The notes: generated by a model not told the origin, from the letters alone. A DNA stretch of 64,000 nucleotides from Odobenus rosmarus divergens (GCF_000321225.1 NW_004450459.1:35835-99834); one strand, 5' to 3'. Shown: positions 35,424 to 46,849, counted from the first letter of the stretch. Numbers and translations: made by a program.

Positions 35424-36436
35424 TCCAAATCAGCAAAGAAGAAGTCAAACTTTCCCTCTTCACAGATGACATGCTACTCTATGTGGAAAACCCAAAAGAC
35501 TCCACCCCAAAATTGCTAGAACTCATGCAGGAATTCAGCAAAGTGGCAGGGTATAAAATCAATGCACAGAAATCAGTTGCATTTCTATACACTAACAAGT
35601 AGGCTGAAGAAAGAGAAATCAAGGAATCGATCCCATCTACAGTTGCACCCAAAACCGTAAGATACCTAGGAATAAACCTAACCAAAGACGTAAAGGATCT
35701 GTACTCTGAAAACTATAGAACACTTATGAAAGAAATTGAGGAAGACACAAAGGAATGGAAAAATGTTCCATGCTCATGGATTGGAAGAACAAATGTTGTT
35801 AAAATGTTTATGCTACCCAAAGCAATCCACACATTCAATGCAATCCCTAAACACCATCAACATTTTTCACAGAGCTGGAACAAACAATCCTAAAATGTAT
35901 ATGGAACCAGAAAAGACCCCAAATAACCAAAGGAATGTTGAAAAAGAAAACCAAAGCCAGAGGCATCACAATTCTGGACTTCAAGATGTATTACAAAGCT
36001 GTAATCATCAAGGCAGTATGGTACTGGCACAAAAACAGACACATTGATCAATGGAACAGAAAAGAGAGCCCAGAAATGGGCCCTCAACTCTATGGTCAAC
36101 TAATCTTCAACAAAGCAGGAAAGAATAGCCAATGGAAAAAAAGACAGTCTCTTCAACCAATGGTGCTGGGAAAATTGGACAGCCACATGCAGAAGAATGA
36201 AACTACACCATTTTCTTACACCATACCCAAAGATAAACTCAAAATGGATGAAAGACCTAAATGTGAGACAGGAATCCATCAAAATCCTAGAGAACGCAGG
36301 CAGCAACCTCTGTGACCTCAGCCACAGCAACTTCTTGCTAGACATGCCTCCAAAGGCAAGGGAAACAAAAGCAAAAATGAACTATTGGGACTTCATCAAG
36401 ATAAAAAGCTTTTGCACAGCTAAGGAAGAGTCAAGG
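35424..36436 (+). mobile_element. L1 ORF2 internal fragment, no 3' end
   Basis: About 1 kb of L1 ORF2, sense strand, from the reverse transcriptase region (ACAGATGACATGCTACTCTA, a FADDM-type site, at 35463-35482) toward the C-terminal part (GTATGGTACTGGCACAAAAA). The reading frame is broken: the part from 35935 is in one frame and the part from 36197 in another, so a frameshift lies near the A-run at about 36136-36142. There is no 3' UTR, no poly-A and no TSD. Confidence 0.93.
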
Positions 36437-37250
36437 GACAAGTTATCTATTTGCTTGTTTTTATGAAGCCACCCTCACATGTTCTTAAAAGCAGGTCCTT
36501 ATTATCTCTCCCTGAGACCTTCAGCTGTGCAAACGCCATTAATATAGACACTGACACTCAGATGAATGAAGGGAAGCAATTTATTGAACTGATATTTGGT
36601 GTAGATGTCATTAACAGCGCTCCTTTGGAGCAACTGCATCAGATTAGACACAGTCTCCCCCAAAGAGCATGAAGAAAATCATTTAACTGCTTTCCTGCCA
36701 CTGTTTATGTGAGGCCAACCTCTATGAATGGCTCAGTTGGCTCTGAGACAACTGTGACCCTCCTATGATTGCTCTTCATTGATACTGTTTTTTTCTCTTC
36801 CAAGAAATATGTCCTGTAATAAATCATGCCGTTGTGGCTTCAGTGTTTGTTGTTGTCATCCCTTCTTCCCCCTCTCCCACAGTAAAGTCACTAGAAAAGT
36901 TCCAATAATGAGACAAAGTCAGTAGATCTCCAAATAACTGTATCAAGAGGGTGCATCTGAAAGGCAGTCTTGGAAGCTAAGAATAGGGCCTGGTGGATTT
37001 GGGTGGTTTTACAAATCCACCAGGATATACTATAGGTTCTTTCACAGATTCTTAGAGTTAGAAAAGTCGAATATATTTGGTAGGCAACAAGGCAAGGTTT
37101 GGGAAAGATCATACATATCCAACGTCTTCTCAGGCCACATAGACTACTTAGCAGATGGCCTTCACCCCGTTCCCTCCTAGCACAAGCCTTGCTTTACCAG
37201 GTTTTTTTTTCTGAGCTCCACTAATAAAACATCTATAGGCCCAGCTCCCT
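36437..37250. other. unassigned sequence
   Basis: No gene or repeat recognised. Confidence 0.4.
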
Positions 37251-37758
37251 GCCCCTCCACCCATTCTAGTTTTTTTTTTTTATTTCAATTCAATTAACAT
37301 ATAATGTATTATTGGCTTCAGAGGTAGAGGTCAGTGATTCATCAGTCTTCTATAACACCCAGTGCTCATTATATCATGTGCCCTCCTTAATGTCCATCAC
37401 CCAGTTACCCCATCCCTCTCCCCCTCCCCCTCCCCCTCCAGCAACCCTCAGTTTGTTTCCTGAGATTAAGAGTCTCTTATGGTTTGTCTCCCTCTCTGGT
37501 TTCGTCTTGTTTCATTTTTTCCCCTCCCTTCCCCTATGATCCTCTGTCTTGTTTCTCAAATTCCTCCTATCAGTGAGATTATATGATAATTGTCTTTCTC
37601 TGATTGACTTATCTCACTTCACATCATACCCTCTAGTTCCATCCACGTCATTGCAAATGGCAAGATTTCATTTTTTTGATGGCTGAGTAGTACTCCATTG
37701 TATATAGATACCACATCTTCTTTATCCATTCATCTGTTGAGCCCCTCCACCCATTCTA
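37251..37758 (-). mobile_element. young L1, antisense, 5'-truncated, 18-bp TSD
   Basis: Poly-T at the left (the L1 poly-A), then ATTCAATTAACATATAATG, CAACACCCAGTGCTC-like and TAAGAGTCTCTTATGGTTTG, the antisense 3' UTR of the carnivore L1, then the last part of ORF2 (GATGGCTGAGTAGTACTCCA). A perfect 18-bp TSD, GCCCCTCCACCCATTCTA, is at 37251-37268 and 37741-37758. The insert is about 472 bp. A CCCCCT repeat sits in the G-rich 3' UTR. Confidence 0.95.
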
Positions 37759-38785
37759 AAGCTCATTTTTCCCATTTCCCCTTCATGATTGTTCACTCCC
37801 TTTCCATACAACAGCCCTGACTCATGAGCAGCCTTCCAGACTCCACTGACCACAAGACTAGGTGACCCATTCCTTTTTAACACTTTCAACTGTTAGAAAT
37901 CTCTGCATGTACTGTGGAAATTCTCCTAATAACTTTGATCTGTTAGTTCTAGTTTTGCCCTTTAGACCTATACACACACAAAAAAACTAATCATTCTTGT
38001 GCATGTACCTTCATCTAGAGTTGGACGGACTTGGACATGCAGTTGCTTCTTCCAGACTACCATTACTTCAGCCAGTGCTATTTAAGCAAGGGTGCTCCTC
38101 TCCTCCGCACCTCTGACAGCTAGTCAGACTCAGGACCTTTGATGTCATTCTCAGGGTGAGTCCAGGAAGCTCTAGAACACCTGAATCAGGTGAGCCATCT
38201 CACAGACACCAGAGTTAGAGAAAAAATACTCTGTCTAGAGGCAGCCACCAGTTCATCCCTGAAGCAATGCACACCCATGGTCAGTGGGTGCCATAGGGAC
38301 CAGTGGTTTTTAATCTACCTAACTCCTGAGAGTTGGAGTGGAGTGCCTAAATATGACCCAACTGCCCAGAGACACACTGAGTCTCAGCCTCATTTGCAGT
38401 GATCTATTGTTATTCACACAGTGGTCATCATGGTCATCCATAAGCACCTAACCATAAGCACCTACTTTACACTGTCACCTTTTTATAATAAAAGTTATAG
38501 TTTCCAGGCCATCTCCCCTTATGAATTACTGTCCACTTGGAAAACATCTTAATATTCAATGGGATCACTTGTTTCTAGAATGAAACATCTTTCCATGACA
38601 TTGCATATAATATTGCTAAGACCTGAATGCACAAGCAAGAATTCACAAGCCAAGCCTTTCATTCTATTTATGGGGGGAAAAAAGCAGATACTTGCAGAGA
38701 ATTATTTAAGAATGAGGATTTCAAAAACAGAGCCCCATTGTTTCAACAAGATAGTCAAAGCATGTTGTAAAACTAGAAAGAAAAA
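37759..38785. other. unassigned sequence
   Basis: No gene or repeat recognised. The frame at 38190-38402 has no recognisable similarity. Confidence 0.4.
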
Positions 38786-38789
38786 AATT

Positions 38790-38890
38790 CGGCTGGCTGT
38801 CTCAGTCAGTAGAGCATGCGACTCTGATCTCAGGATCATGAGTCTGAGTCTCACACTGGGCGTGGAGGCTGCCTAAAAAAAAATTTTTTT
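38790..38890 (+). mobile_element. old tRNA-Lys-like SINE
   Basis: A short copy with an obvious tRNA-Lys-type head: GGCTGGCTGTCTCAGTCAG, TAGAGCATGCGACTCT, GATCTCAGGATCATGAGTCT and TCACACTGGGCG. It goes straight into an A-rich end with no CT-rich body. This is the ancestral form of the Can-SINE. Not a functional tRNA gene: acceptor stem and several conserved bases are lost. Confidence 0.8.
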
Positions 38891-39184
38891 AAAGGGCAAG
38901 AAAATTAAATGGACCAGGAGTTATTCAGGGTTTATAGATGAATACATCATTTGGTAGATCCAGGCCTTTGTCCAGATTCAAGTTTGCTTCAGAGATACAG
39001 GTGGATAATGTTTTCAGTCATCAGTCTTGAAAAACTGGCTGGTTCTACTGAAGTATACAATCATACTATATACACATTTTGACACAAAAATATAAATATG
39101 CAAATAGATAAAATATACCTAAACATAATTTCTCAAATATCCCTATTAGAATTGTAGCTTTCTTTATTTTTCATTATTATGAAG
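38891..39184. other. unassigned sequence
   Basis: No gene or repeat recognised. Confidence 0.4.
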
Positions 39185-39728
39185 CATATGCTAGTTGTAG
39201 GGCAGAATTCTAAGATGGCCCCAATGATCCTTACCTTCTGATATCCATGGCCTTGTGTACACCCCTCTCCTTGAGTGTAAGCTGGATCAAGTGGCTTGCG
39301 TTCAACAAAAAAATACGGCAAAAGTGATAAGATATTACTTCTGCGATTAGGTGATAAAAGGCTGCAACTTCCATCTTGCTCACTCTCACTTGCTCTCTAA
39401 TGGAAACCAGCTGCCATATTGTGAGCTGCCCTGTGGAGAGGCCCACAGGGCAAGGAACTGAGAGAGGGCCTCCAGCCAACAGCCAGCAAGGAACTGAAGC
39501 CTTCAGTGCAGCAAACTGTGAAGAACTGAATCCTACCAACACCCTCACGAGTGAGCGTGGAAGGAGGTCCTTCCCCAGGTGCCTTGCATCATACCTTTAT
39601 TGCAGCCTGGGAGAGTCCCTAAAACAGAGGACCCAGCTAAGGCAAGCCCAGATTCCTGACCCATAGAAACTGTGAAATAATAACTATTTTTGTTGTAAAC
39701 CACTACATTTTAAGGTGACCTGTTACCC
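39185..39728 (+). mobile_element. MaLR-type LTR, sense
   Basis: AATTCTAAGATGGCCCCAAT near the start, GTGAGCTGCCCTGTGGAGAG in the middle, GGACCCAGCTAAGGCAAGCC, and a 3' end with GAAACTGTGAAATAATAACT and GTAAACCACTACATTTTAAG. This is the layout of an ERVL-MaLR LTR, about 540 bp, with no internal retroviral gene attached. Subfamily not assigned. Confidence 0.7.
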
Positions 39729-40986
39729 AAAACAAAACAAAAACAGAAACAAACAAAACACCTGGCTGATTGTTATTTCTCTGCCTGAAAGCACCATGAC
39801 CCCACTATCGTTGAGGCCTCCTGCTTTTTGAACTTGAATATATCACTTTGGTCTTCTTGGCATTTGCTGCTTGACATTTGATTCTCCCGAAATACAAATA
39901 ATAGTAATTAAATAAGCATTTTAAACTCTGTACTCCAGTTGATCTTCAAAGACCCTGCTTTGCATCTGAATTCAGTCTTCTGCTTTTACAGACATCTTTT
40001 CCTGAAGTTTAAGAACTAATACTGGCACAATGTGGCAAGTGGGAAAGAAAGGATGTCCTTAAAAATAAAGCTTCCAAAAAAATAATTAATTAATTAATTA
40101 ATAAAGCTTCCACCTGGAAATCAATACAATGGCATGAAGCACACATGAATAAAAACATGATCGAAAAAATATTCCTTTTCTTTCTAAAAGTCATAAAGCA
40201 AGATTAATGATCAATTTAAAACTAAAATCAACCCCCAAATGAAATATCTTCTCCTAAAATCACCATCACATGTTAACTGAATACATCTCTTCACCCTGCT
40301 ATTTCTCACTGTTGGCAACCTCCGGGTTTCCAGCTAGAAGCAGGAAACACTAAATGTCTTCCAGGAAGCCTGCACTGGTGAGATTGGCCCCAGGTTTGGC
40401 AGCACCAAGGAGTGAACAGAATCATCACATCACCTTGTTTATCACACGGTGGTTTATTGCTGACCGAGCGTGGCACCAGGCTCTCTTTAACCAAAGGGAA
40501 CCCTGAATCCACACAAGCATCCCTAACCTCCAAGAAGAACTGCCAAGTCCAAGTGCCTTGATCACAAAGGGGATGCCTAGAGACGAATATTTTCCACCCC
40601 CACACAGAAGGATCTAGCCCAAATGCCACGGAGAACTATCTGCTGTTTATGCAGAACAGAAAAGACATCAAAGCATGAGCTGCAAAGAGAGAATCTTGGC
40701 AAAGAACAGATACTGTGACTTAATAGCATTTGTCCATCTCTTACCCTATGGTTCTTTCAAGTTTCCAGTTGAAATTTTAAGGGACTGGAATAAATGAATA
40801 TGCAAAATAGCCAGAGTTTCATGCTTTACTGATTTATTTTCAGCTATCCTTCAATTAAGATCACCTTCTTGACTATATGGTGTCATTTGCCCACAACAGG
40901 TATTTTAATTAAAAAAGACCTGATTTGAACCTGTGAGTCACCTAGTAAAAATAAATCAGTAAAACTAGCAAGGTTTTACCTAGTAT
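39729..40986. other. unassigned sequence
   Basis: No gene recognised. An (AAC)-rich run lies at about 39730-39762 and an (AATT)n insertion at 40064-40112 is listed separately. A 107-codon minus-strand frame (40306-40629) has no recognisable similarity. Confidence 0.45.
40064..40112 (+). repeat. (AATT)n flanked by 13-bp direct repeats
   Basis: The 13-mer AATAAAGCTTCCA occurs at 40064-40076 and 40100-40112, flanking 23 bases of A6 then (TAAT)n. It looks like a tail-only insertion with a target-site duplication. Confidence 0.85.
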
Positions 40987-41216
40987 AAGAAATAGGAGCA
41001 GGGACGCCTGGGTGGCTCAGTCGTTAAGTGTTTGCCTTCGGCTCGGGTCATGATCCCAGGGTCCTGGGATTGAGCCCCGCATCGGGCTCCCCGCTCCGCG
41101 GGAAGCCTGCTTCTCCCTCTCCCACTCCACCTGCTTATGTTTCCTCTCTCCTGTTTCTCTCTCTCTGTCAAATAAATAAATAAAATCTTAAAAAAAAAAA
41201 AAAGAACTAGGAGCAG
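40987..41216 (+). mobile_element. Can-SINE with 15-bp TSD
   Basis: GACGCCTGGGTGGCTCAG head, GTCATGATCCCAGGGTCCTG box B region, CT-rich body and A-rich tail. TSD AAGAAATAGGAGCAG at 40987-41001 and AAGAACTAGGAGCAG at 41202-41216 (one mismatch). Confidence 0.95.
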
Positions 41217-41889
41217 AGTAGATATAAATAGGTATTTTATATTTGTTTGGTGAAATATTCTAGCCATTGCACCAGTAAAAAATATTCCAGCATACCCGTT
41301 ACTTAGTATAGGTATCATTAAATCAAAAAGAAGGGAAGGGTGAGAGAAATAAAATTAGTGACTCCAATATTAGGTCTGTTGCCAGAAATGCTTTCTCAGC
41401 CCAATTAAGACAAATCAAGAGTTCAATTTTTATCTCTTCTCTTAATTAAGGAATTGGGAATACATGTAAGACAGGGTGAAGTGTTCTTTTTTCATTTTGT
41501 CCCTTCTTTCCTGATCTTCTTCATCGTCTCCTTGAAAGGAGGCTGCCTTTGAAAGGACCCAAGAAAGGGAGACTTTGAGAGTACATTGGTACATCAGAGT
41601 TAGACTCCACAAGAAAAAGATTAGCATTAGCAGAGGAAAAGTTTGTCTTGTAGATGTGACACTCCAAAGACTTTGAAAGACATAAGTCCCTTTACATGAC
41701 ACATGGGACCTTAAAAAAAAAAAAACAAAAAACGATAAAACCCTCCAAGATGAACTCAGCAGCCTGGATGGAGGGAGACGGTTAGAAATAGGTCAATAAG
41801 ATTGTGAGGAGGAGAAGGGAGAGAGGGTCCATAAAAAGGAGACAAGTCCTCTTCTAAGATGGGGTGAGATGGACTGACAAGACAAAGAG
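41217..41889. other. unassigned sequence
   Basis: No gene recognised. A 13-base poly-A lies at about 41713-41725. Confidence 0.4.
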
Positions 41890-42055
41890 AGAAGTCAGAC
41901 AGAGAAAGACCAATACCGTATGATCTCTATTAGATGTGGAATCTAAAAACAAAACAGACAAAACAAAACAAAAAAAAACAAGCTCATAGATACAAAGAAC
42001 AAATTGGTAGCTGCCAGAGGTGGGAGGTAAGAGAAATGGGTGGAGTCAAAAGATT
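41890..42055 (+). mobile_element. L1 3' UTR fragment, sense
   Basis: GACAGAGAAAGACCAATACC, GTATGATCTCTATTAGATGT and ATAGATACAAAGAACAAATTG match the L1 3' UTR. The copy ends abruptly in AT-rich DNA. Confidence 0.8.
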
Positions 42056-42409
42056 AATTTTTTTTAAATTTACATTATACATTTATACATAAATAAAAAT
42101 ATATTTATTTAAAATTACTTATATGTAAATATCTATATAATGGGATAAGGATAAAAGTGCTAAGGAGGGAAAGAACACCATGTGGGACAGGGAAGCGAGA
42201 GAAATTACCCATACTGAGTGACTTCAGTAGAATACTAGCACTTAGCGGGGAGGAAGAAAGTTAATGGAGTTATGAAAGGAGACTTCTCCCTGAATAAATG
42301 GAAAGATAAACAAACAAACAAAGGAACACTACCCTGGACCTTATTTCCCAAAACTTCCCATTAGGAACGGCTGGGGCAGTTGCCTTTCTTTGTCATAAAT
42401 AACCAGTGC
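42056..42409. other. unassigned, AT-rich then mixed sequence
   Basis: The first 80 bases are very AT-rich. No gene recognised. Confidence 0.4.
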
Positions 42410-42560
42410 TCAGTTGTACTCCACACCTTTGCCCAAGCTCATTCAGTTCATCCTTTCCCCACAGACTCCCCACGGAGACCTACCTCTTCTACTATCCCCA
42501 GGGTAAGTGTTATTTCCTCCCTGACGCCTTCCCCAGTAAGAATAACACCTCACCCTCACC
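42410..42560 (+). mobile_element. L2-like fragment, sense
   Basis: CACACCTTTGCCCAAGCTCA and TTTCCTCCCTGACGCCTTCC resemble the internal 3' region of L2 in the sense direction. Confidence 0.45.
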
Positions 42561-42594
42561 TAGCTCAAGTGCTTCCCACACATTAAACTCCGTA

Positions 42595-42720
42595 ATGCTT
42601 CTGAGAGGTGGGAAGCACTGTCACTGTTTTCCATGGGAGGAAACAAAGGCTCAGGAAACGTGAGTGACTTGTCTAAGGTTGGGACTGCAACGTGGATATT
42701 CTGAACCCAAGCTGTAGGCC
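42595..42720 (-). mobile_element. MIR fragment, antisense
   Basis: TCCATGGGAGGAAACAAAGG, CTCAGGAAACGTGAGTGACT and TGTCTAAGGTTGGGACTGCA match the antisense MIR core. Confidence 0.65.
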
Positions 42721-42724
42721 TGAA

Positions 42725-42860
42725 GAAGGAGGGCGCCGTAAGAAGAGCACGGGTTCAAATCTTGACGTTTCCCCCACCAGCAGGGTGACTCAAGCACGTC
42801 GCTCCACTGGTCCAAGCGTTAGTTTTCTCCTTTGCAAAACAGGACAGTGAGACAAACAAA
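42725..42860 (+). mobile_element. MIR, sense
   Basis: AAGAGCACGGGTTCAAATCT, CAGCAGGGTGACTCAAGCAC and CGTTAGTTTTCTCCTTTGC match the sense MIR head and core. It faces the antisense MIR just upstream. Confidence 0.7.
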
Positions 42861-44209
42861 GCGTGTTTGTTGTGGGGGCAGACCGTGGGGCCTCACCCCA
42901 GTGTCTGGAACCCAGGGGACACACGACTGTTAGCCACCTCTGCTTTCTGCTCCCTCCTTCCCACCATGTAACAGCGACTGCCATAACTATCCCCCAGCTC
43001 ACATGGACCTTCTCTCCTCCACACTTAGACAGCAATCACGATCTCCACCATGCAACTTGGTCTTTATTCAAATAGCAATTGGGATTCTATATGCCACAAG
43101 GGACCAAAGCCCAGGTCAAAAATGGTTAATAACGACAGAGTATTTATTAACTCTAATAACTGAAAAGAGCAGAGTTAGGTAGCCAGATATGAAACTGTCA
43201 GCAGGGCTCTAGCACCACCCACCCTGGGATTTTCCTCTGGCTTTGCATGTGCCCATGCACAGCCCTCCTTCTCGGGCCACTTCCCATCGTGACAGCAAAA
43301 TTTACCTCAGCAGTTCCAGCCTTCATATCTGCATGATATCCCAGCCATGAACAGAAGTTCTTGGTTGCAGCCTTCTCAGAAAATGTCTTTGAGTCCCAGC
43401 TCAGGGCACATGCCCACCCCTGAGCCAACCACTGTGACCAGGAGGATGGACCAAGCTCAGAGTCTTAGCCTGGCTATGTGCTCAACCCCAGCCCTGATCC
43501 AGACATGGAGTCACTGCCCAGGAACCGATTGGATCATCAGTGGAAATCAGGGCTGTGGGGCCAACAAGCATTTTAATAGATGTAATGGCAGTCCCCTGTT
43601 GGACCCAGTTCCATGTCCTGGCACTGAAGTGAGCAATGCTGAGAGTATATAGCCCTGTCAGCCCACAGTACCCAGCTCTTTGAGGGTTTCTGTGGCCCAA
43701 ACCTTAGGCCCAGGTCCCACTTGAGTTATTTTCTTAAAGTATTACACTTCTACCCCATAGCTAAAAGAGCCACTCTCACAGGAGTCCAGAATAAATAAAA
43801 TTGCACGGGATTGGATTCTGTCCCTAAATTATCCTTTTGAAAGCTTTAGGTTGTATCGTGTTTGTGTACAACTGTTGATCAGGTCACTGAGGGATGGTCT
43901 TATAAAGAGTCACCCATCTGGCTTTTCATAGGAATAAAATCCACATTATGACAATGACTTTCTACAAAGGTTAAGCACGCAAACTTTGGTTTAAAAAAAC
44001 AATTTGCCCATAACTCAACTGCTTTTATCTTTAAGCCTTTGAAGTAGAAGGTAAAAAAAAAAAAAAAAAACCACAAATATTTCATCCTTGACATCTTCAG
44101 GGAAGGTGTGTGTATACAGGAAACACCCATAAAATCCCTGAACATAAAGAGACAACAAATGATTATGCATAATTACAACCACAGAAATGTATATAGGAGG
44201 TAAGACAGA
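42861..44209. other. unassigned sequence, possible ancient repeat
   Basis: The part at about 43195-43660 may be an old repeat (GGGCACATGCCCACCCCTGA, CCAACCACTGTGACCAGGAG), family not known to me. An 18-base poly-A lies at about 44054-44071. No gene recognised. Confidence 0.35.
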
Positions 44210-44620
44210 TTAAGGATGTTGCCCTTTGAAGCTACTTTCTGTCAATAAGGCACGGATAGATTTATATTGCTCATATTTCCCTGGTCCACAGGTTAAATCT
44301 GCAATCTTCTGATTCCTTGTCATCATTTCAGATATCAGGCTAAACACGTCTGGGGCACCTCTGGGGTATTCACAACCTTCAGAGAGTTGTTGATAGTGAT
44401 CACTTTCTTCTGAAGTCTTTGTTGATCCAAGAATACATATTTCGTTGTGTAAGTCTTCATAAATCAGTCTTTCCGCCCATTTATCATCCTTGTGGCTTTT
44501 CTCTGAACACTCTCCAGTATGTCTCCGACTTGATAATAATGAGGTTCCCAGACCACAGTGCATCATTCCAACCTCAGTCTCTCATTGTGCAGAGATGGAC
44601 TTTGCCTCCTTGCTTCCTGA
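44210..44620. other. possible L3/CR1-like remnant with open minus frame
   Basis: The right part (CTTTTCTCTGAACACTCTCC, AGGTTCCCAGACCACAGTGC) resembles an old CR1/L3-type LINE. A 118-codon minus-strand frame (44210-44566) covers the region. I recognise no protein family and no splice context is convincing, so I do not call a gene. Confidence 0.35.
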
Positions 44621-44689
44621 CCCACTGTTTCCACTTACAAAGTTCTGCTGCCGGATCATATACGAAACTGTGTTTCCTGCGCCCTCCAT

Positions 44690-44790
44690 GACAATGCCTG
44701 GGAGAGCCCAAGCATTTCCCTGAACAGGTCAATGCCTGATCTGTAATAAGTGCTCAGAAAAGGTCCTTGAGTAAACGAACAAATGAAAGC
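44690..44790 (+). mobile_element. L2-like 3' end, sense
   Basis: GATCTGTAATAAGTGCTCAG, then AGTAAACGAACAAATGAAAG, fits the degraded L2 3' terminus. Confidence 0.5.
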
Positions 44791-45349
44791 ATGGGCTCCC
44801 CAGTTGTGCCTTCACTGCATCTAAACTCTTACTACAAGATGAGCAAGGGAGAGGGAGTATGTGTGTTTGTGACAAAAGTGAGAGACAAGGGAACACAGGA
44901 GAGACACAAGAAATCGTTCACTGATTACTCGGCCTTTGTCATGCAAACATTTCTACCGCTTTGATTTGGTGGACATCTAGTGCCACCCTCATTGCAAAAG
45001 GCAAACTGAAGTTCAGAAAAACAAGGTATGTCACCACAGTGGCTGAATAGTTGAATTGCAACTGGGAACATGTCTAGAATCAGAATGGTAGTGCCTGGTA
45101 TAGCCTCCAGACTAAACCAGTTTTAAAATACTCTTGATAAAACCTTTGCAGGACTTAACTTCTTTAGCTAAAATATTTGAAGCAAGGGTTTCTAGCTGGT
45201 TTTGTTGATAGAAGTTTTGCCATTTCTAGCCATAACAACAAGATTCAAGAGGATGGAGAAGGTAGCAGACAAGAGCTAACCTGGTTGCTTGCTTCCCCTA
45301 ACCTGATGGCTCTAGTGGTAGCAAAGAGTGACAAGAATAGTAGTTGCAT
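44791..45349. other. unassigned sequence
   Basis: No gene or repeat recognised. Confidence 0.4.
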
Positions 45350-45545
45350 CTGCTAGCATGACTGAGTCCCTGCTGTATACTGTGCACTCTGCTTGATCCT
45401 TCACACATACGGGATTTCATGTAACCCTTTAAACAGCCAATCGAAATAGGCATCATTAGATGGATGTTACGGTAAGGAAAGTGAGTCCCAGAAAGTTTAA
45501 ATGCCTCAGGATCACATAGCAGAACCAGTGTGCCAATTCAGCTCT
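45350..45545 (-). mobile_element. MIR, antisense
   Basis: GACTGAGTCCCTGCTGTATA, TTTCATGTAACCCTTTAAAC, GGTAAGGAAAGTGAGTCCCA and CAGGATCACATAGCAGAACC follow the antisense MIR order almost end to end. Confidence 0.75.
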
Positions 45546-45643
45546 GTGAAACTACGCCACATTCTTCTGCCCTAGAAGACAGCCTTTCCCTGGTTTCAAT
45601 ACTATATCATCCCCGACAGTCATTCCTACTTTCTGCTTTCTAT

Positions 45644-45895
45644 AAACTTCTCATTAAGGAGGCACCTGGGTGGCACAGTTGGTTAAAGCGTCTGACTCTT
45701 GGTTTAGGCTCAGACTGTGACTTCAGGGTCATGATTTCAGGGTTGTAAGATCGAGCCCCATGTCAGGCTCTTCACTCAGTGCGAAGTCTGCTGGAGATTC
45801 TCTCTTTCTCTCCCTCTGCTCCTTCCGCTCGTGCTCGCACTCTCTCTCTCTCTCAAACAAATAATCTTAAAAAAACAAAAACTTCTCATTAAGGA
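45644..45895 (+). mobile_element. Can-SINE, older subfamily, 17-bp TSD
   Basis: GGCACCTGGGTGGCACAGTTG head with the GACTCTTGGTTTAGGCTCAG variant, then TAAGATCGAGCCCCATGTC and a CT-rich body with a short A tail. A perfect 17-bp TSD, AAACTTCTCATTAAGGA, is at 45644-45660 and 45879-45895. Confidence 0.95.
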
Positions 45896-45959
45896 CCCTC
45901 AGTTAAAACTACCTGAGATACAGGGGGGACAAAATCCGTTCCTTTTAGTTTTCACTTAG

Positions 45960-46165
45960 AAAAGTATAGAGTTGGGCGCCTGGGTGGTTCAGATGGTTAA
46001 GCGTCTGCCTTCGGCTCAGGTCATGATCCTGGAGTCCTGGGATCGAGTCCTGCGTCAGGCTCCCTGCTCAGCGGGGAGCCTGCTTCTCCCTCTGCCTCTC
46101 TCTCTCTGTCTCTCATGAATAAATAAATAAAATCTTTAAAAAAAAATTTAAAAAAGTATAGAGTT
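45960..46165 (+). mobile_element. Can-SINE with 14-bp TSD
   Basis: GGGCGCCTGGGTGGTTCAG head, GTCATGATCCTGGAGTCCTG box B region, GATCGAGTCC and a short CT body. A perfect 14-bp TSD, AAAAGTATAGAGTT, is at 45960-45973 and 46152-46165. Confidence 0.95.
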
Positions 46166-46740
46166 TTCAAAAGCACCTTTTCTCTGGGAAATTAAGGAAA
46201 CAACAAACCATCAAGCACGGCACTTGCTAATAGGACGAGCCAGGTATAAGGCCCAATGTAAAGGCATTAAAATTTACCAGTATAGTCCCTGCCCGGCCAG
46301 AGATGGCCATGGTGGCCCAAAGGCAATTCCCTCTTCTCTAATCCATCCCTCCACCTTTCTCAGTTTGTTCCACCATGTATGTACACTGATGGCCTCTGGC
46401 TGGAACTGATCATAGCGGGTCGATACAGCAGCACATAGTACTATGATGAAACACTGCAGTGAAATGCATGGAAAAACAAATCCCCCAAATCACTCTTCTT
46501 TCCAAAACTAATCCAAAAAAAAAAAGGCAAGACCAAATAATCTCTTCTTTTGGTTAATTCATTTCCCCAAATTATCTGTACCACACTCTGTCTTTATGTT
46601 GTAACTCCAAACCAACAAATACTTGGATTGAAAAATTGTAAAGAAGTAAATTCTTCAGATAAGTCCACATGCCATACAAGAGACAACATAATTTTACAGA
46701 AATAGCACTGGAGAAGAAGTGAGATTTGGTAGATATGTGG
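46166..46740. other. unassigned sequence
   Basis: No gene recognised. An A-run lies at about 46515-46525. Confidence 0.4.
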
Positions 46741-46849
46741 CTCTTAGTTTGTTTGCAGGAACTATAAAATAACCATTTTTGAAAACCCCCTGGGATGTAT
46801 AAAGCATTCTACAGTACTCATGAAATGTTGGTTGAATTTGTTTAACCGA
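46741..46849 (+). mobile_element. L2-like 3' end, sense
   Basis: CAGTACTCATGAAATGTTGG then TTGAATTTG fits the L2 terminus. The stretch is visibly similar to 49489-49507 plus 49998-50110. Confidence 0.5.

Noticed and set aside
35736..36466. Open frames with clear similarity to reverse transcriptase as a functional gene
   Set aside because: They are pieces of L1 ORF2 in different frames, truncated at both ends.
39185..39728. Endogenous retrovirus with genes
   Set aside because: Only an LTR-like sequence is present; no gag, pol or env-type frame is adjacent.
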